Notes: a model not told the origin generated them from the letters alone. A stretch of 64,000 bases of DNA from QHXW01 sp963768075 (GCA_963768075.1 CAVYHD010000029.1:1-64000), one strand, 5' to 3'; positions 18,003-26,846 are shown, counted from the stretch's first letter. Program-made: numbers and translations.

Positions 18003-19067
18003 TCACTTTTGAGCGGATGCTGCGTTTATATCCGCCCGATAGACGAGAATTTCAATCTTCCCACTTTCCCCGGCGTCGTCAGTTTTGCCAAGACCCATTG
18101 TCTTGATGCGTGTGTCGTCCAGGCGGAAATTCTGTACCAGGTAATTGCGAATCACCATCGTTTGCGCCTGCGTGGTGACGCGATCCTTCTCCGAATCGCC
18201 CTTCATACTGGCGGCGGCAGTAATCACCACCTCATTGAACTTTTGCGCCTGTAGATATTGCCCGGCCTCTTTTAGCCCCTTCTGATCCTTCAGCTTTGCC
18301 GCATCGGGTTTGTCGAAGACTTGCTTCGAGTCGAAGGTGAAGGTTTTTTCCGGCGGCGCGCTGGGCAACCTGGCGATTTCATGCTTCTTCAGCTCGTCCG
18401 AATCGACATATCCCCGCTTATTGAAGAAGCCTTTCAGCAGGAAGTTGTGTTTCAGCGCATCGACGTCCTCATGCATCGAAGTGACGGTGGCCGCGGCCTG
18501 GTTGTAGATCGTCTTGTCGTTGATCAATGCGCCAACCGTTCCCTGGCCGTGATTGATCTTCGCCGAGATATCGTTGATATTGGAGGCCGCGCCCTGGACA
18601 TTTTGGAGCGCAGCCTGCGCTGTGTCCAGGATCTGGTTTGCCTTCCCGAACAGATCCGAAATGTCGAGAGGTGCCCGGGAACCGATGGTCTCGCCGCCGC
18701 GTAGCTTCACCGCATCCACCGAGCCGAAAGAGACTTCGATGTACTTGTCGCCCAGCATTCCTTCGGATTTGATGTCGGCGACGGAGTCCATCTTCACGAT
18801 GCTCTGTGTTTCTTTGTCCAGATCCATCAGCACGACAACTTTTCCGTCTGCGCGTTTTGGCAACTGAATGTTTTTAACGGAGCCTTTACGAAGACCGCCT
18901 ACGCGCACATCGGCCCCTTCGTTCAGTCCCGCTACATTGTCGAAATCGGCTCTGACTTGGTAGCTCGAACGGAACATCGATTCCCGGCTGCCGATGAGAA
19001 ACACGCCGGTCGCGAGAACCGCCAGCGTGATGATGATGAATGCCCCGAGCCTTAAATTTTGTGACAT
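18003..19067 (-). CDS. mlaD: MlaD/MCE lipid-transport protein with OmpA-like C-terminal domain
   Basis: 354 residues. One N-terminal membrane anchor (GAFIIITLAVLATGVFLIG, residues 8-26) is followed by the MCE domain (YQVRADFDNVAGLNEGADVRVGG through KYIEVSFG, about residues 36-115). A helical middle section follows, and then a C-terminal domain that resembles OmpA: FDSKQVFD, VVITAAASMKGDSEKD, an alpha segment ending YLVQNFRLDDTRIKTMGLG. The usual OmpA peptidoglycan-binding Asp and Arg are not obvious. It is the substrate-binding component of the Mla-type ABC system, 7 bp behind mlaF. The C-terminal domain is not part of classical MlaD. Confidence 0.88.
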   Translation of the reverse strand: MSQNLRLGAFIIITLAVLATGVFLIGSRESMFRSSYQVRADFDNVAGLNEGADVRVGGLRKGSVKNIQLPKRADGKVVVLMDLDKETQSIVKMDSVADIKSEGMLGDKYIEVSFGSVDAVKLRGGETIGSRAPLDISDLFGKANQILDTAQAALQNVQGAASNINDISAKINHGQGTVGALINDKTIYNQAAATVTSMHEDVDALKHNFLLKGFFNKRGYVDSDELKKHEIARLPSAPPEKTFTFDSKQVFDKPDAAKLKDQKGLKEAGQYLQAQKFNEVVITAAASMKGDSEKDRVTTQAQTMVIRNYLVQNFRLDDTRIKTMGLGKTDDAGESGKIEILVYRADINAASAQK

Positions 19068-19074
19068 GGTTGCC

Positions 19075-19812
19075 TCAAGCGGCGTCGCTCAAAAATTGCG
19101 CGACGAACGGATCCTTGCTCTTTTCGAGATCCTCGAAGGTTCCGGCGATCAGAATATTGCCTTCTTGCAACATCACCAGGCGGTCTGAGAAATGATGCGC
19201 GGCATGCATATCGTGCGTGACCACGATGGAAGTGACATTCCTCTCCTGGCGCAGTTTTTGAATCAGCTTTCCAATTTCGGCGGCGGTGATGGGGTCGAGC
19301 CCCGCAGTCGGCTCGTCGAATAGAAGGATTTCAGGATCGAGAGCCAGGGCGCGTGCCAATCCCACTCGTTTGCGCATGCCGCCTGAGATGTCCGAGGGCA
19401 TTTTTTCGAGGTCTTTGCTCAATCCGACGCTGAGAAGAAGTGCGCGCACTTTATCGGCCCTTTCGGAGTCCGAAAGCTTGGTATGCCGGCGCAGAGGGAA
19501 CCCGACATTCTCGGCGACCGTCAGGGAGTCGTACAGCGCTCCTTCTTGAAACAGGAACCCGATCTTCATTCGCATATCGTTGAGCTGATCCATTTGAAGA
19601 TGAGTGGTTTCCCGCCCGCGAATGGAGATCGAGCCTGCATCCGCCTTTTCGAGGCCGATCAACAATCGCAGCAGGACGCTTTTTCCCGTTCCGCTCTTAC
19701 CGAGGATGGCCAGAATCTCTCCTTTATCGACTGCGAGATCGATGCCCTTCAGCACTTGCTGCGCGCCGAACGATTTGCGTAATCCTTTGACGACCACCGG
19801 TTGCAGTTCCAT
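19075..19812 (-). CDS. mlaF: Mla-type ABC transporter ATP-binding protein
   Basis: 245 residues, the usual length. Walker A is GKSGTGKS (residues 38-45), the signature is ISGGMRKRVGLARAL, Walker B is ILLFDEPTAGLDP, and the switch His is in VVTHDMH. The GGM form of the signature and the following residues are typical of MlaF/TtgA-type importers of phospholipids. The gene lies 6 bp behind mlaE and 7 bp before mlaD, so all three are one operon. Together they move phospholipids between inner and outer membrane. Confidence 0.95.
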   Translation of the reverse strand: MELQPVVVKGLRKSFGAQQVLKGIDLAVDKGEILAILGKSGTGKSVLLRLLIGLEKADAGSISIRGRETTHLQMDQLNDMRMKIGFLFQEGALYDSLTVAENVGFPLRRHTKLSDSERADKVRALLLSVGLSKDLEKMPSDISGGMRKRVGLARALALDPEILLFDEPTAGLDPITAAEIGKLIQKLRQERNVTSIVVTHDMHAAHHFSDRLVMLQEGNILIAGTFEDLEKSKDPFVAQFLSDAA

Positions 19813-19818
19813 ATTTCC

Positions 19819-20640
19819 TCACGGAAAAAATACGAGAATCAGGCGGACTAACAGAACGTCCGCCAAGATGATGAACAGCGAGGAGAGCACCACGGAACTA
19901 GTGGCTGAGCGTCCCACGCCCGCGGTTCCTCCGCTGGTTCGCATTCCTTGAAAACAAGATACGGTGCCGATAATCAAGCCGTAAACCGCGGTCTTGAGCG
20001 TGGGAGGAAGAAAATCGCTGAAGGTGACGCCGTTCATTCCATTGTTGATAAACAGCTGGAACGAGATCGGCTCGGCGAGCGTGTTGGCGACCCAGCCCAG
20101 CAGGATTCCACACGCATCGGCGGCCAGAGTGAGCATCGGGAGAACAACGATGCAGGCCAGAATCCGGGTCGCGGCAAGATACTTGTAGGGATTGACCGCG
20201 GATGCTTCCATGGCATCGATCTGCTCAGTGACTTTCATCGAGCCGAGCTCCGCACCGATACCTGCGCCGATGCGCCCGCTGGCAACCAAGCCGGTGATGA
20301 TCGGCCCCATTTCCTTGATGACTGAAAACACGAGCATCGTCGGCAGCATCGACTTCGCGCCGAATCGCACCAGACTGGCCCGCGACTGCAGCGAAAGAAC
20401 GACGCCGGTGGCCGCTCCGGCGAGTGCGACCAGAGGCAGGGATTTCGATCCTGCCGCATCCAGTTGGTGCACGAACTCCGACCATTCGAACGGAAGCGTG
20501 AACAGAGCTTTTGCGACGCGTACCGCAAACACCCCGAGTTCGCCAAACCATTCAATTCCGGCAATCACGAAGTCTGGCATTAGATTCCCAGCCGGACGGA
20601 CTTCTGGTGTCGGCGTGCTGACCGATGTTGCCATCGTCAA
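19819..20640 (-). CDS. mlaE: Mla-type ABC transporter permease
   Basis: 273 residues. It has the MlaE permease signature: MGPIITGLVASGRIGAGIGAELGSMKVTEQIDAMEA in the middle and NPYKYLAATR after it, with five hydrophobic stretches. The last segment, GGTAGVGRSATSSVVLSS, is the conserved C-terminal motif. It is the first gene of the mlaEFD operon; an AGG ribosome site lies just before the ATG. Auxiliary genes mlaB, mlaC and mlaA are not in this window. Confidence 0.94.
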   Translation of the reverse strand: MTMATSVSTPTPEVRPAGNLMPDFVIAGIEWFGELGVFAVRVAKALFTLPFEWSEFVHQLDAAGSKSLPLVALAGAATGVVLSLQSRASLVRFGAKSMLPTMLVFSVIKEMGPIITGLVASGRIGAGIGAELGSMKVTEQIDAMEASAVNPYKYLAATRILACIVVLPMLTLAADACGILLGWVANTLAEPISFQLFINNGMNGVTFSDFLPPTLKTAVYGLIIGTVSCFQGMRTSGGTAGVGRSATSSVVLSSLFIILADVLLVRLILVFFP

Positions 20641-21087
20641 CCTATATGCCGTTTTGGTGCCAAACCTAAAGGCTCATACATGACCTACACTTACGAGGCC
20701 CAGCTCGAAAACCAACCGGGCAATTCCTGCACCAAGCCGATGCAAATTCAGCTGGAGGCCTCCCGCCGTTTATTTGCCTACCAGTCCTCCTTGACATGAC
20801 GACAGCCGGTTAACGCGGCGGCCACGCCAAGCATCAATTGGTCGAAACGGGGTTCGTGTGGCTGGCTGTAGCCCAGAACCATCGCCCGTCAACCAGTATC
20901 CATGGGCTGCGGCGAAGCAAGACATTTGCCGACAGGTTTCGCACGGGCCTCGACGGCCTCGCTCGCGAGTGAGCTTGTTAACAAATACACATATCGGTCG
21001 TCATGGAAACCTTGGTACTGCTCGTGCACTAGGAAAAGGATCGCCAAAGAACCCTGCCGGCAACCCGGGCGAATCGAGAGGTGAGCA
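20641..21087. other. 447-bp intergenic region between mlaE and the 21088 gene
   Basis: Both flanking genes point outward, so this should hold two promoters. I see no gene: the short frames lack ribosome sites and protein-like composition. GAGAGGTGAGC just before 21088 is the ribosome site of the forward gene. Confidence 0.5.
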
Positions 21088-21585
21088 ATGAGATTGATCA
21101 GAGTGGTTACTTGGTCTATTGGTTTTGTATTCGCGTTTGCCACTGTTGCACTCGGACAGCACGGCAACTGGTTTGAACCGATCCCAGCATCGCCGAAACC
21201 TATTTTCCGCGAGTACAACGCGCTCGCCGTACCCTTGAAATCCAGCGAGCACAGCCTATTAAGCGGTGCGTTTGACCCGCTGATGGATTCCCTTGACGTA
21301 TGGAATGCGAGGTTTGAAGCGCGTGAAACCCGGTCCGGCCAGAGTGCAGCTCCGGAAAGTCAGCCCATGCTTCAGCCAGGAATTCTTCAGGCGGCTGGAC
21401 AGGCGTCGGTCAAGCCCCGGAGCACGGCAAAGACTCCCATCGACACGCTGCCTGCCGGCCGCAGAAGCTGGATTCGCGTGGGACCAGGGTCATTGCCGCT
21501 CGCTACAACCATGCAGCCGGATGCCACTGAGAAGTATGGAGCCGATCCCGCAACCCTTCAGATTTATTTTGGCCATCGGCGCTGA
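21088..21585 (+). CDS. Secreted protein of unknown function
   Basis: 165 residues with a clear signal peptide (MRLIRVVTWSIGFVFAFATV, cleavage near ALGQ) and a good ribosome site (GAGAGGTGAGC before the ATG). The mature chain is Pro/Ala/Ser-rich with low predicted structure, apart from a central LLSGAFDPLMDSLDVWNARFEAR helix. I do not recognise a family. It converges with the LLM oxidoreductase gene. Confidence 0.6.
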   Translation: MRLIRVVTWSIGFVFAFATVALGQHGNWFEPIPASPKPIFREYNALAVPLKSSEHSLLSGAFDPLMDSLDVWNARFEARETRSGQSAAPESQPMLQPGILQAAGQASVKPRSTAKTPIDTLPAGRRSWIRVGPGSLPLATTMQPDATEKYGADPATLQIYFGHRR

Positions 21586-21618
21586 AGACCCGGCGGGCGG
21601 CTGAAAGAAAAACCGTAA

Positions 21619-22659
21619 TTACGTCGGGCCATCCCCTAATGCGGCTATGGTTGCCTTCACCTCGATCATCGTAGCGACTCCGGCCACTCGTCGATACGAC
21701 TCGATTCTGTCCGCATGCTCATAGGTGTCAGTAACAACGATCACCTCATCGGCCGCCGTATCGCTTACCAACCTCTCCAGCCCTGCCTTTACTGTCGCAT
21801 CCGATCCGACAATCGCCGCTCTCAGTTTGTTCTCCACAGCCGCCCGCTCATCGTCCTGCCATAGCGGTTCCATGGAATTGACTGGCGGCAACAGTTCGAC
21901 TGGCTGGTTTCGAATCAGTCGCAGAAACCGCTGCTGCGGTGTCGTGAACAACCGTCGCGCTGCCGCGTCCGTCTCTGCCGCAATCACCTGCACTGCCACC
22001 ATGAGGTACGGCTTGCGCAGTACCTTACTTGGCCGGAACTCGTTGCGGTATAGCTGAGCCGCTGCATATAAGTGCTCAGGGGCGGAATGCGCCGCGAACG
22101 CAAAAGGCAACCCCAGCATTCCCGCAAGTCGTGCGCTGAAGCCGCTTGACCCGAGCAATATGATCGGTACGTTGCTTCCCTGTCCGGGAATCGCTCTAAC
22201 CACTTTCCCTGGCCGCTCCGGCCCCAGGTAGGCTTGCAATTCGTCGAGGAGCGCCGGAAAATCCTCGCCACCCTGCTGCAAATCTCTTCGCAGCGCCCGC
22301 ATCGTTTGAAAGTCGGCACCCGGGGCGCGTCCCAGCCCCAGATCAATTCGTCCAGGATATAGCGCATCCAGCGTTCCAAACTGTTCCGCCACCACCAGCG
22401 GTGCATGGTTTGGCAGCATCACTCCACCACTGCCCACTCGAATCGTTTTTGTCGCTGCCGCCACATGCCCAATCAGCAGGGGCGTCGCTGAGCAAGCGAG
22501 TCCAGGAATCGAATGATGTTCCGCCAACCAGTAGCGCTTGAATCCCAGTGCCTCCACGTGCTGCGCCAGGTTCACCGATCGTGCAATTGCGCTGCCTGCG
22601 GGCTCACTGGCGCGCATGCCCACAAGATCAAGTACTGAAGTGGCTATCTTGATACCCAT
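21619..22659 (-). CDS. LLM class flavin-dependent oxidoreductase (luciferase-like)
   Basis: 346 residues, typical for the bacterial luciferase-like family of FMN-dependent monooxygenases. Characteristic segments are RYWLAEHHSIPGLACSATPLLIGHVA, the FMN-site GSGGVMLPNHAPLVVAEQFGTLDALYPGRIDLGLGRAPG, and the later ILLGSSGFSARLAGMLGLPFAFA. The pattern is closest to the MsnO8-type group. It probably uses FMNH2 from a separate reductase. There is no operon partner and the substrate is unknown. Confidence 0.92.
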   Translation of the reverse strand: MGIKIATSVLDLVGMRASEPAGSAIARSVNLAQHVEALGFKRYWLAEHHSIPGLACSATPLLIGHVAAATKTIRVGSGGVMLPNHAPLVVAEQFGTLDALYPGRIDLGLGRAPGADFQTMRALRRDLQQGGEDFPALLDELQAYLGPERPGKVVRAIPGQGSNVPIILLGSSGFSARLAGMLGLPFAFAAHSAPEHLYAAAQLYRNEFRPSKVLRKPYLMVAVQVIAAETDAAARRLFTTPQQRFLRLIRNQPVELLPPVNSMEPLWQDDERAAVENKLRAAIVGSDATVKAGLERLVSDTAADEVIVVTDTYEHADRIESYRRVAGVATMIEVKATIAALGDGPT

Positions 22660-22787
22660 CTACTTTTAGATGAATCAGCCGGAAAAGCGATGCGACCCTG
22701 ATGTGAGGACTCAAACAGCCGATCTGTCCATCAACTATGTCTTCCATGGGCGTTGACACGCAGTCATGCGCCGACTAAAGTTGGGGC

Positions 22788-23507
22788 ATGGAACAGCAAT
22801 CCGCCCTCAATCAGGGATTTGGGCCCGCTTCAATCGCAGCAGAGAACGCCCGGTTCATGAGCCGTGTGTACGGCTGGATGACAGGTGGACTTTGTCTTAC
22901 CGGCGCCGTGGCGTGGAACGTAGCAGGCAATTCGGACCTGGTGCGAACGATTTTCGGCAACCGGCTGCTGTTCTGGAGTTTGATCATCGCTCAACTGGGG
23001 GCCGTCTTGGCGCTGTCGTGGCTCATCAACCGGATCAGCGCACTAACCGCGACGCTCATCTATTTTCTATACGCGGGATTAACCGGACTCACGCTGTCCA
23101 GCATCTTTCTGGTCTACACGGGCTCCAGCATCGCCGGAGTCTTCGGCGTCACGGCTTTCGGCTTTGCGGGCCTCAGCGGCGTCGGCTATGTGACGAAGCG
23201 GGACCTCGGCCCGGTGGGTTCTTTCTGCATGATGGGGTTATTCGGGCTGGTCGGCTTCGGTGTGCTCTCCATGCTCTTCCCGTCGCTGATGACCGAAGGT
23301 GCCAGCTTCGTGTTCTCGATCGTTGGCATCATCGTGTTCGCGGGACTCACTGCCTACGATACACAAAAGATCAAGGGGATGAACGCTCCCGGCAACGAAA
23401 CAACCGATGCTGGACGCAAGAACGCGATCTTCGGCGCGCTGACTCTCTACCTCGACTTCATCAACTTGTTCCTTAGCTTGCTGCGGTTGGCGGGACGCCG
23501 ACGGTAG
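22788..23507 (+). CDS. Bax inhibitor-1/YccA family membrane protein
   Basis: 239 residues with seven hydrophobic segments, matching the BI-1/YccA/YbhL family. Conserved marks are FMSRVYGWMTGGLCLTGAVAW at the start, YAGLTGLTLSSIF in the middle, and the C-terminal GLTAYDTQKIKGM and LYLDFINLFLSLLRL. The acidic residues in YDTQKI and LDFINLF belong to the pH-dependent calcium-leak site of structurally studied homologues. It is a single gene, about 130 bp from the divergent LLM oxidoreductase. Confidence 0.94.
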   Translation: MEQQSALNQGFGPASIAAENARFMSRVYGWMTGGLCLTGAVAWNVAGNSDLVRTIFGNRLLFWSLIIAQLGAVLALSWLINRISALTATLIYFLYAGLTGLTLSSIFLVYTGSSIAGVFGVTAFGFAGLSGVGYVTKRDLGPVGSFCMMGLFGLVGFGVLSMLFPSLMTEGASFVFSIVGIIVFAGLTAYDTQKIKGMNAPGNETTDAGRKNAIFGALTLYLDFINLFLSLLRLAGRRR

Positions 23508-23542
23508 GTTGCCGATGGTCTTGGCTATCGGAAACAGGTTTT

Positions 23543-23764
23543 TCAGTCGGATCGGCCCGCGACTCGGAAAATAACCACTAGCGGCTCAGCACCACGGTGG
23601 AGAATCGCGGTGACGCTTAGCTCCGCGATCTCCTCCTGCTCATCTTCAAGTGAGCCCGACCAACTACCACAGGCCAACAGGGACTTGAACATGGGCGCGA
23701 TGGCGTCACTAGCGCCCGACCGGAGTGCCTTCAAGAAACTGCTCGGCGTTGACGTGAGGACCAT
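23543..23764 (-). CDS. Small hypothetical protein downstream of a micro-membrane-protein gene
   Basis: 73 residues from the ATG at 23764, only 10 bp behind the 59-residue membrane protein gene; AGG six bases before the ATG could serve as ribosome site. The chain is Ser/Ala-rich with one acidic stretch (SLEDEQEEIAEL) and no membrane segment. I do not recognise it. Co-transcription with the small membrane protein is its main support. Confidence 0.3.
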   Translation of the reverse strand: MVLTSTPSSFLKALRSGASDAIAPMFKSLLACGSWSGSLEDEQEEIAELSVTAILHRGAEPLVVIFRVAGRSD

Positions 23765-23774
23765 CAACAACCTG

Positions 23775-23954
23775 CTAGCGAGCTGGGGGCGGATCTTTTC
23801 CTCGTGTGGCTTGGACGCCCTTCAGAATCGCGAGGCCCAAAAGAACAATTGCACCTACTGCGATCCAATGCGGAGCGATATGCAGTATCACGGCCCCATA
23901 GATCAGCCCGGCAATTAATATCAAGAAGCCGACAATGTAGATCCCGAATGACAT
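23775..23954 (-). CDS. 59-residue two-helix membrane protein
   Basis: Starts at the ATG at 23954 with a clear AAAAGGA ribosome site 7 bases upstream. Translation shows two hydrophobic helices, IYIVGFLILIAGLIYGAVIL (residues 5-24) and AVGAIVLLGLAILKGV (32-47), a short loop HIAPHWI, and a charged tail TRGKDPPPAR. Small two-helix proteins of this kind are widespread in soil bacteria and have no established function. Confidence 0.7.
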   Translation of the reverse strand: MSFGIYIVGFLILIAGLIYGAVILHIAPHWIAVGAIVLLGLAILKGVQATRGKDPPPAR

Positions 23955-24056
23955 GGCAGTTCCTTTTTCACGCCTGTGTTTCGACGCGGAAGCGCGACTC
24001 CACCCCCGCTTCGTTCTGGGTTCACTTCGCGGACCCAGTCAAATGCCGAACGGGCG

Positions 24057-24137
24057 CTACCCGCGCCAACGAGAATATCCCCACCCTCCGCCACCGAGTA
24101 GAAACAGAACTAGAAGGACAATCAATATGGTCGGCAT
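24057..24137 (-). CDS. 26-residue membrane micropeptide
   Basis: ATG at 24137 preceded by GAGAAGAGGTGAGC, a strong ribosome site. The product has one membrane helix (TILIVLLVLFLLGGGGWG, residues 3-20) and a short basic tail (YSRWRG). It lies about 100 bp upstream of the 59-residue membrane protein gene on the same strand. It resembles the start of DUF3309-like small proteins but is shorter, so it may be a distinct micropeptide. Confidence 0.5.
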   Translation of the reverse strand: MPTILIVLLVLFLLGGGGWGYSRWRG

Positions 24138-24189
24138 TGCTCACCTCTTCTCCATTCAAAATACACTGCAGGTTGGGGACCAACGCTGA

Positions 24190-24564
24190 ATGCACACGAA
24201 CAAAAGGTGGAATCCCGAGGCGCCCGCCAGGCGCCATGTGCAGGTGCTGCCGTCCAAGGAGGCAAAAAGTGCGGCTTATTCAGGCGAGAAAAGGGTCGAA
24301 GCCCAGCGAGGAACTAAGCGCCGGATTGAGGTCACCGAGGTGGGAGAGGACGCGGGTATTCTCATTATTAATACTGACCAAATCATCGCAATCACTGCTG
24401 GTCAGAATGCGACCGAGCTCCAGATGGCCGACGGGCACACTTGATGGGTAAGAGAGACTCCTGATGAAGTCGCCGCGTTGGCAAAAGCGCCTGGAGGATC
24501 GGCGCGCGTGAAACGACGCATTTCTGCCGCGAAGAAACGAAAGAAGCGTGCCGCCGGTACGTGA
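24190..24564 (+). pseudogene. Small regulator-like gene interrupted by an in-frame TGA
   Basis: An open frame from the ATG at 24190 ends at TGA 24442-24444, but the same frame continues as WVRETPDEVAALAKAPGGS and a Lys/Arg-rich tail to a second stop at 24562-24564. Across the stop the chain (AGILIINTDQIIAITAG, then ELQMADGHT, then WVRETPDEV) has the pattern of a small FlbD-like beta protein in which a final strand follows the stop. So it looks like one coding unit broken by a nonsense codon. The first ~30 residues and the start are uncertain. Confidence 0.4.
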
Positions 24565-24610
24565 GCATGACGAAGGAGTAACTCGCTTGAGTCTAGGCCC
24601 TTATGATAGG

Positions 24611-25291
24611 ATGAGCCGAATCATGCACAGCTCGCAAAAAATCATCTTCGGCATATTGCTTCTCGCAAGGCCCGTAGGCGCCCAACAAGGGTTCGTGGCT
24701 CTATTTGACGGCAAGGATCTAAACGGCTGGAAGACCACATCAAGTCACTGGACCGTCGAAAACGGCCTCATCGCCCTGAAGGACCGCACTGACAACGAGG
24801 AGCACAACGACAGTTATCTGTGGACGGACCGGCAATACGGGGATTTCGTCCTCGACCTGGAATACAAGACACCGCCGCTTCCGGGTGACGCGAATAGCGG
24901 AGTCTTCCTGCATACGACTGATACCAGCAATCCGGTGCCGACCGGTATCGAGGTGCAGATACTGAACACTAAGCCCAACGCTCCGCTTGTCAGGAATAGT
25001 CCCGGCTCCATCTATGACCTTGTTGCGCCATCGAAGAATCAGCATCGCGCAGGAGAGTGGAACCGGTACATAATCACCTGCAAGGGAAGCAAGATTACGG
25101 TAAACCTGAACGGCGCCGTGGTCGCAGACGCCGACCTCGATCGGTGGACCACAGTCGGCAAGAATCCGGACGGCAGTAAGAACAAGTTTCAGCGAGCGCT
25201 GAAAGATTACCCGCACACGGGCTACATTGGCCTCCAGGATCACGGGCTGCCGGTATGGTTCCGCAATGTTCGCATCAAGCAACTCGACTGA
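24611..25291 (+). CDS. DUF1080 domain-containing secreted protein (3-keto-disaccharide hydrolase family)
   Basis: About 226 residues from the ATG at 24611; the ATG at 24623 is equally possible and directly begins the signal peptide (QKIIFGILLLARPVGAQQ). The body is a single DUF1080 concanavalin-like domain, with FVALFDGKDLNGWKTTSSHWTVENG at the start, DFVLDLEYKTPP, NSGVFLHT and a final HTGYIGLQDHGLPVWFRNVRIKQL. Members characterised elsewhere hydrolyse 3-keto-glucosides, and many stay unassigned. It stands alone; the nearest sugar enzyme is far away. Confidence 0.9.
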   Translation: MSRIMHSSQKIIFGILLLARPVGAQQGFVALFDGKDLNGWKTTSSHWTVENGLIALKDRTDNEEHNDSYLWTDRQYGDFVLDLEYKTPPLPGDANSGVFLHTTDTSNPVPTGIEVQILNTKPNAPLVRNSPGSIYDLVAPSKNQHRAGEWNRYIITCKGSKITVNLNGAVVADADLDRWTTVGKNPDGSKNKFQRALKDYPHTGYIGLQDHGLPVWFRNVRIKQLD

Positions 25292-25859
25292 TGGAATTTT
25301 GGAAAGCGGAGAATGGCGGCCGTTAACGGGTATTATCGGTGTCTATTCTGTCGCGAGCTGCACTGTCATCGGTCCGCGGTGAAGGATTCGGCTGTATCTG
25401 TGCATTGTTATCTAAAGATGACTGGCACCTCTGTTTGATACGGAATACTCTGAAAGTCGGTCGGGGCGGATGCTCGTTTTTTGCGCCCGCCTGGTGGATT
25501 GGCATGGCAGATCCGGATATAGCAATCGTTGCCCTCGTGCTCTTCGTGGTGATTGCAGCTCTCCTGTTTCCCGGGGGCCCCGGTACGCCGCGCCGCATGC
25601 GCGTGGAAATATAGCAGCAGAGCCACCTTCCTCTGTCGGCACGGCCTGAGGATTCAGCGTGCTCGAAAGAAGTCTCGCGGATGCAGGCGAATGGCGCCCT
25701 AATGTTCTTCCCCGATTCTCCCTGGCGGCTCATTTTACGAAATGCCCGTTTTCTGCCCCGATCGACGGGCCAGCCGGAACTAGCTTTGCACCCGATCACT
25801 GGGATCGTTGGGCAAACAGGCTCCGGCGATCTTTGAAACGGAGAGGTATACTGCTCGCG
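25292..25859. other. 568-bp region before the prolyl aminopeptidase gene
   Basis: No confident gene. One short frame (25504-25614) encodes a possible membrane peptide and is listed separately. The frame reaching upstream of 25860 is the extended reading frame of the aminopeptidase and is not protein-like. GGAGAGGT at about 25840 is the likely ribosome site. Confidence 0.4.
25504..25614 (+). CDS. Possible 36-residue membrane peptide
   Basis: From the ATG at 25504: an acidic start (ADPD), one hydrophobic helix (IAIVALVLFVVIAALLF) and a short basic tail ending RRMRVEI. The ribosome site is weak (GGTGGATT). It is supported only by the helix and could be chance. Confidence 0.22.
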   Translation: MADPDIAIVALVLFVVIAALLFPGGPGTPRRMRVEI

Positions 25860-26846
25860 ATGTCCAACCAAGGATTGACTGTATCCACAATGAAGGATCC
25901 TGTCACGTGGCTTTACCCTCCGATCGAGCCCTACAACACAGGCCGGATCCGGGTCTCACCCGTCCATGAAATCTATTTCGAGGAAAGCGGGAACCCATCT
26001 GGTAAACCAGTCGTGTTTCTACACGGCGGTCCAGGCGGTGGTTCCGAACCCAAACAACGGCGATTCTTCCACCCTGAAAAATACCGCATCGTGAACTTCG
26101 ATCAACGCGGTTGCGGCAAAAGCACGCCATACGCGTCTCTCGAAGCAAACACCACCTGGGACCTCGTTGCTGACATCGAGAACTTGCGCGAGCACCTCCG
26201 AATCGAGCGCTGGCAGGTGTTCGGCGGATCATGGGGCTCAACCCTCGCCCTGGCGTATTCCGAGACTCATCCCGATCGTGTTGCGGAACTCGTTCTCCGC
26301 GGCGTGTTCCTGCTCCGAAAGCAGGAAATCGACTGGTTTTATCAGCACGGCGCTTCGGTCCTCTATCCGGATGCTTGGGAGCCGTACCTTGCGCACATCC
26401 CCAAGGCCGAGCGCGGCGATCTCCTCTCGGCCTATTATCGCCGCCTGACCAGCGGTGACCCGGCAGCGCGGCTCGCCGCAGCGAAGATCTGGAGCGGATG
26501 GGAGGGAGTCACCTCTAAGCTGTTGCCCGATGCGGACTTCACCAGACACTACGAAGAAGATGAGTTCGCCCTCGCCTTCGCGCGCATTGAAGTCCACTAC
26601 TTCTACAACAAAGGCTTCTTTGAAACCGATGACCAGTTGCTGCGCAACGCCTCCCGTATCCGGCACATCCCTGGGGTGATCGTGCAGGGTCGCTATGACG
26701 TTGTCTGCCCTATGGAAAGCGCATGGGCGCTCCATCGTACCTGGCCCGAAGCCGACCTCATCATCACACCCGACAGCGGCCATAGCGCATTCGACCCGCC
26801 AAACAGTCGCGCCCTCGTCGCGGCGACAGACAAATTCGCCGGGTAG
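25860..26846 (+). CDS. pip: Prolyl aminopeptidase
   Basis: 328 residues from the ATG at 25860, the usual family length; 67 residues upstream in the same frame are not conserved-looking. Alpha/beta-hydrolase marks: oxyanion HGGPGGG, NFDQRGCGKSTPY, nucleophile elbow GGSWGS (Ser catalytic), the acid in VQGRYDVVCP, and the His in DSGHSAFD. The N-terminal YPPIEPYNTGRIRVSPVHEIYFEESGNP is diagnostic for S33 peptidases that remove N-terminal proline. No signal peptide, so cytoplasmic. Confidence 0.95.
   Translation: MSNQGLTVSTMKDPVTWLYPPIEPYNTGRIRVSPVHEIYFEESGNPSGKPVVFLHGGPGGGSEPKQRRFFHPEKYRIVNFDQRGCGKSTPYASLEANTTWDLVADIENLREHLRIERWQVFGGSWGSTLALAYSETHPDRVAELVLRGVFLLRKQEIDWFYQHGASVLYPDAWEPYLAHIPKAERGDLLSAYYRRLTSGDPAARLAAAKIWSGWEGVTSKLLPDADFTRHYEEDEFALAFARIEVHYFYNKGFFETDDQLLRNASRIRHIPGVIVQGRYDVVCPMESAWALHRTWPEADLIITPDSGHSAFDPPNSRALVAATDKFAG

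Noticed and set aside
20858..21252. Overlapping short frames upstream of 21088
   Set aside because: They conflict with each other, and the only good ribosome site belongs to the ATG at 21088.
24442..24444. TGA as a recoded tryptophan or selenocysteine codon
   Set aside because: Other genes in the window use TGA as a normal stop, and no SECIS-like hairpin is evident directly downstream. A nonsense mutation or error is simpler.
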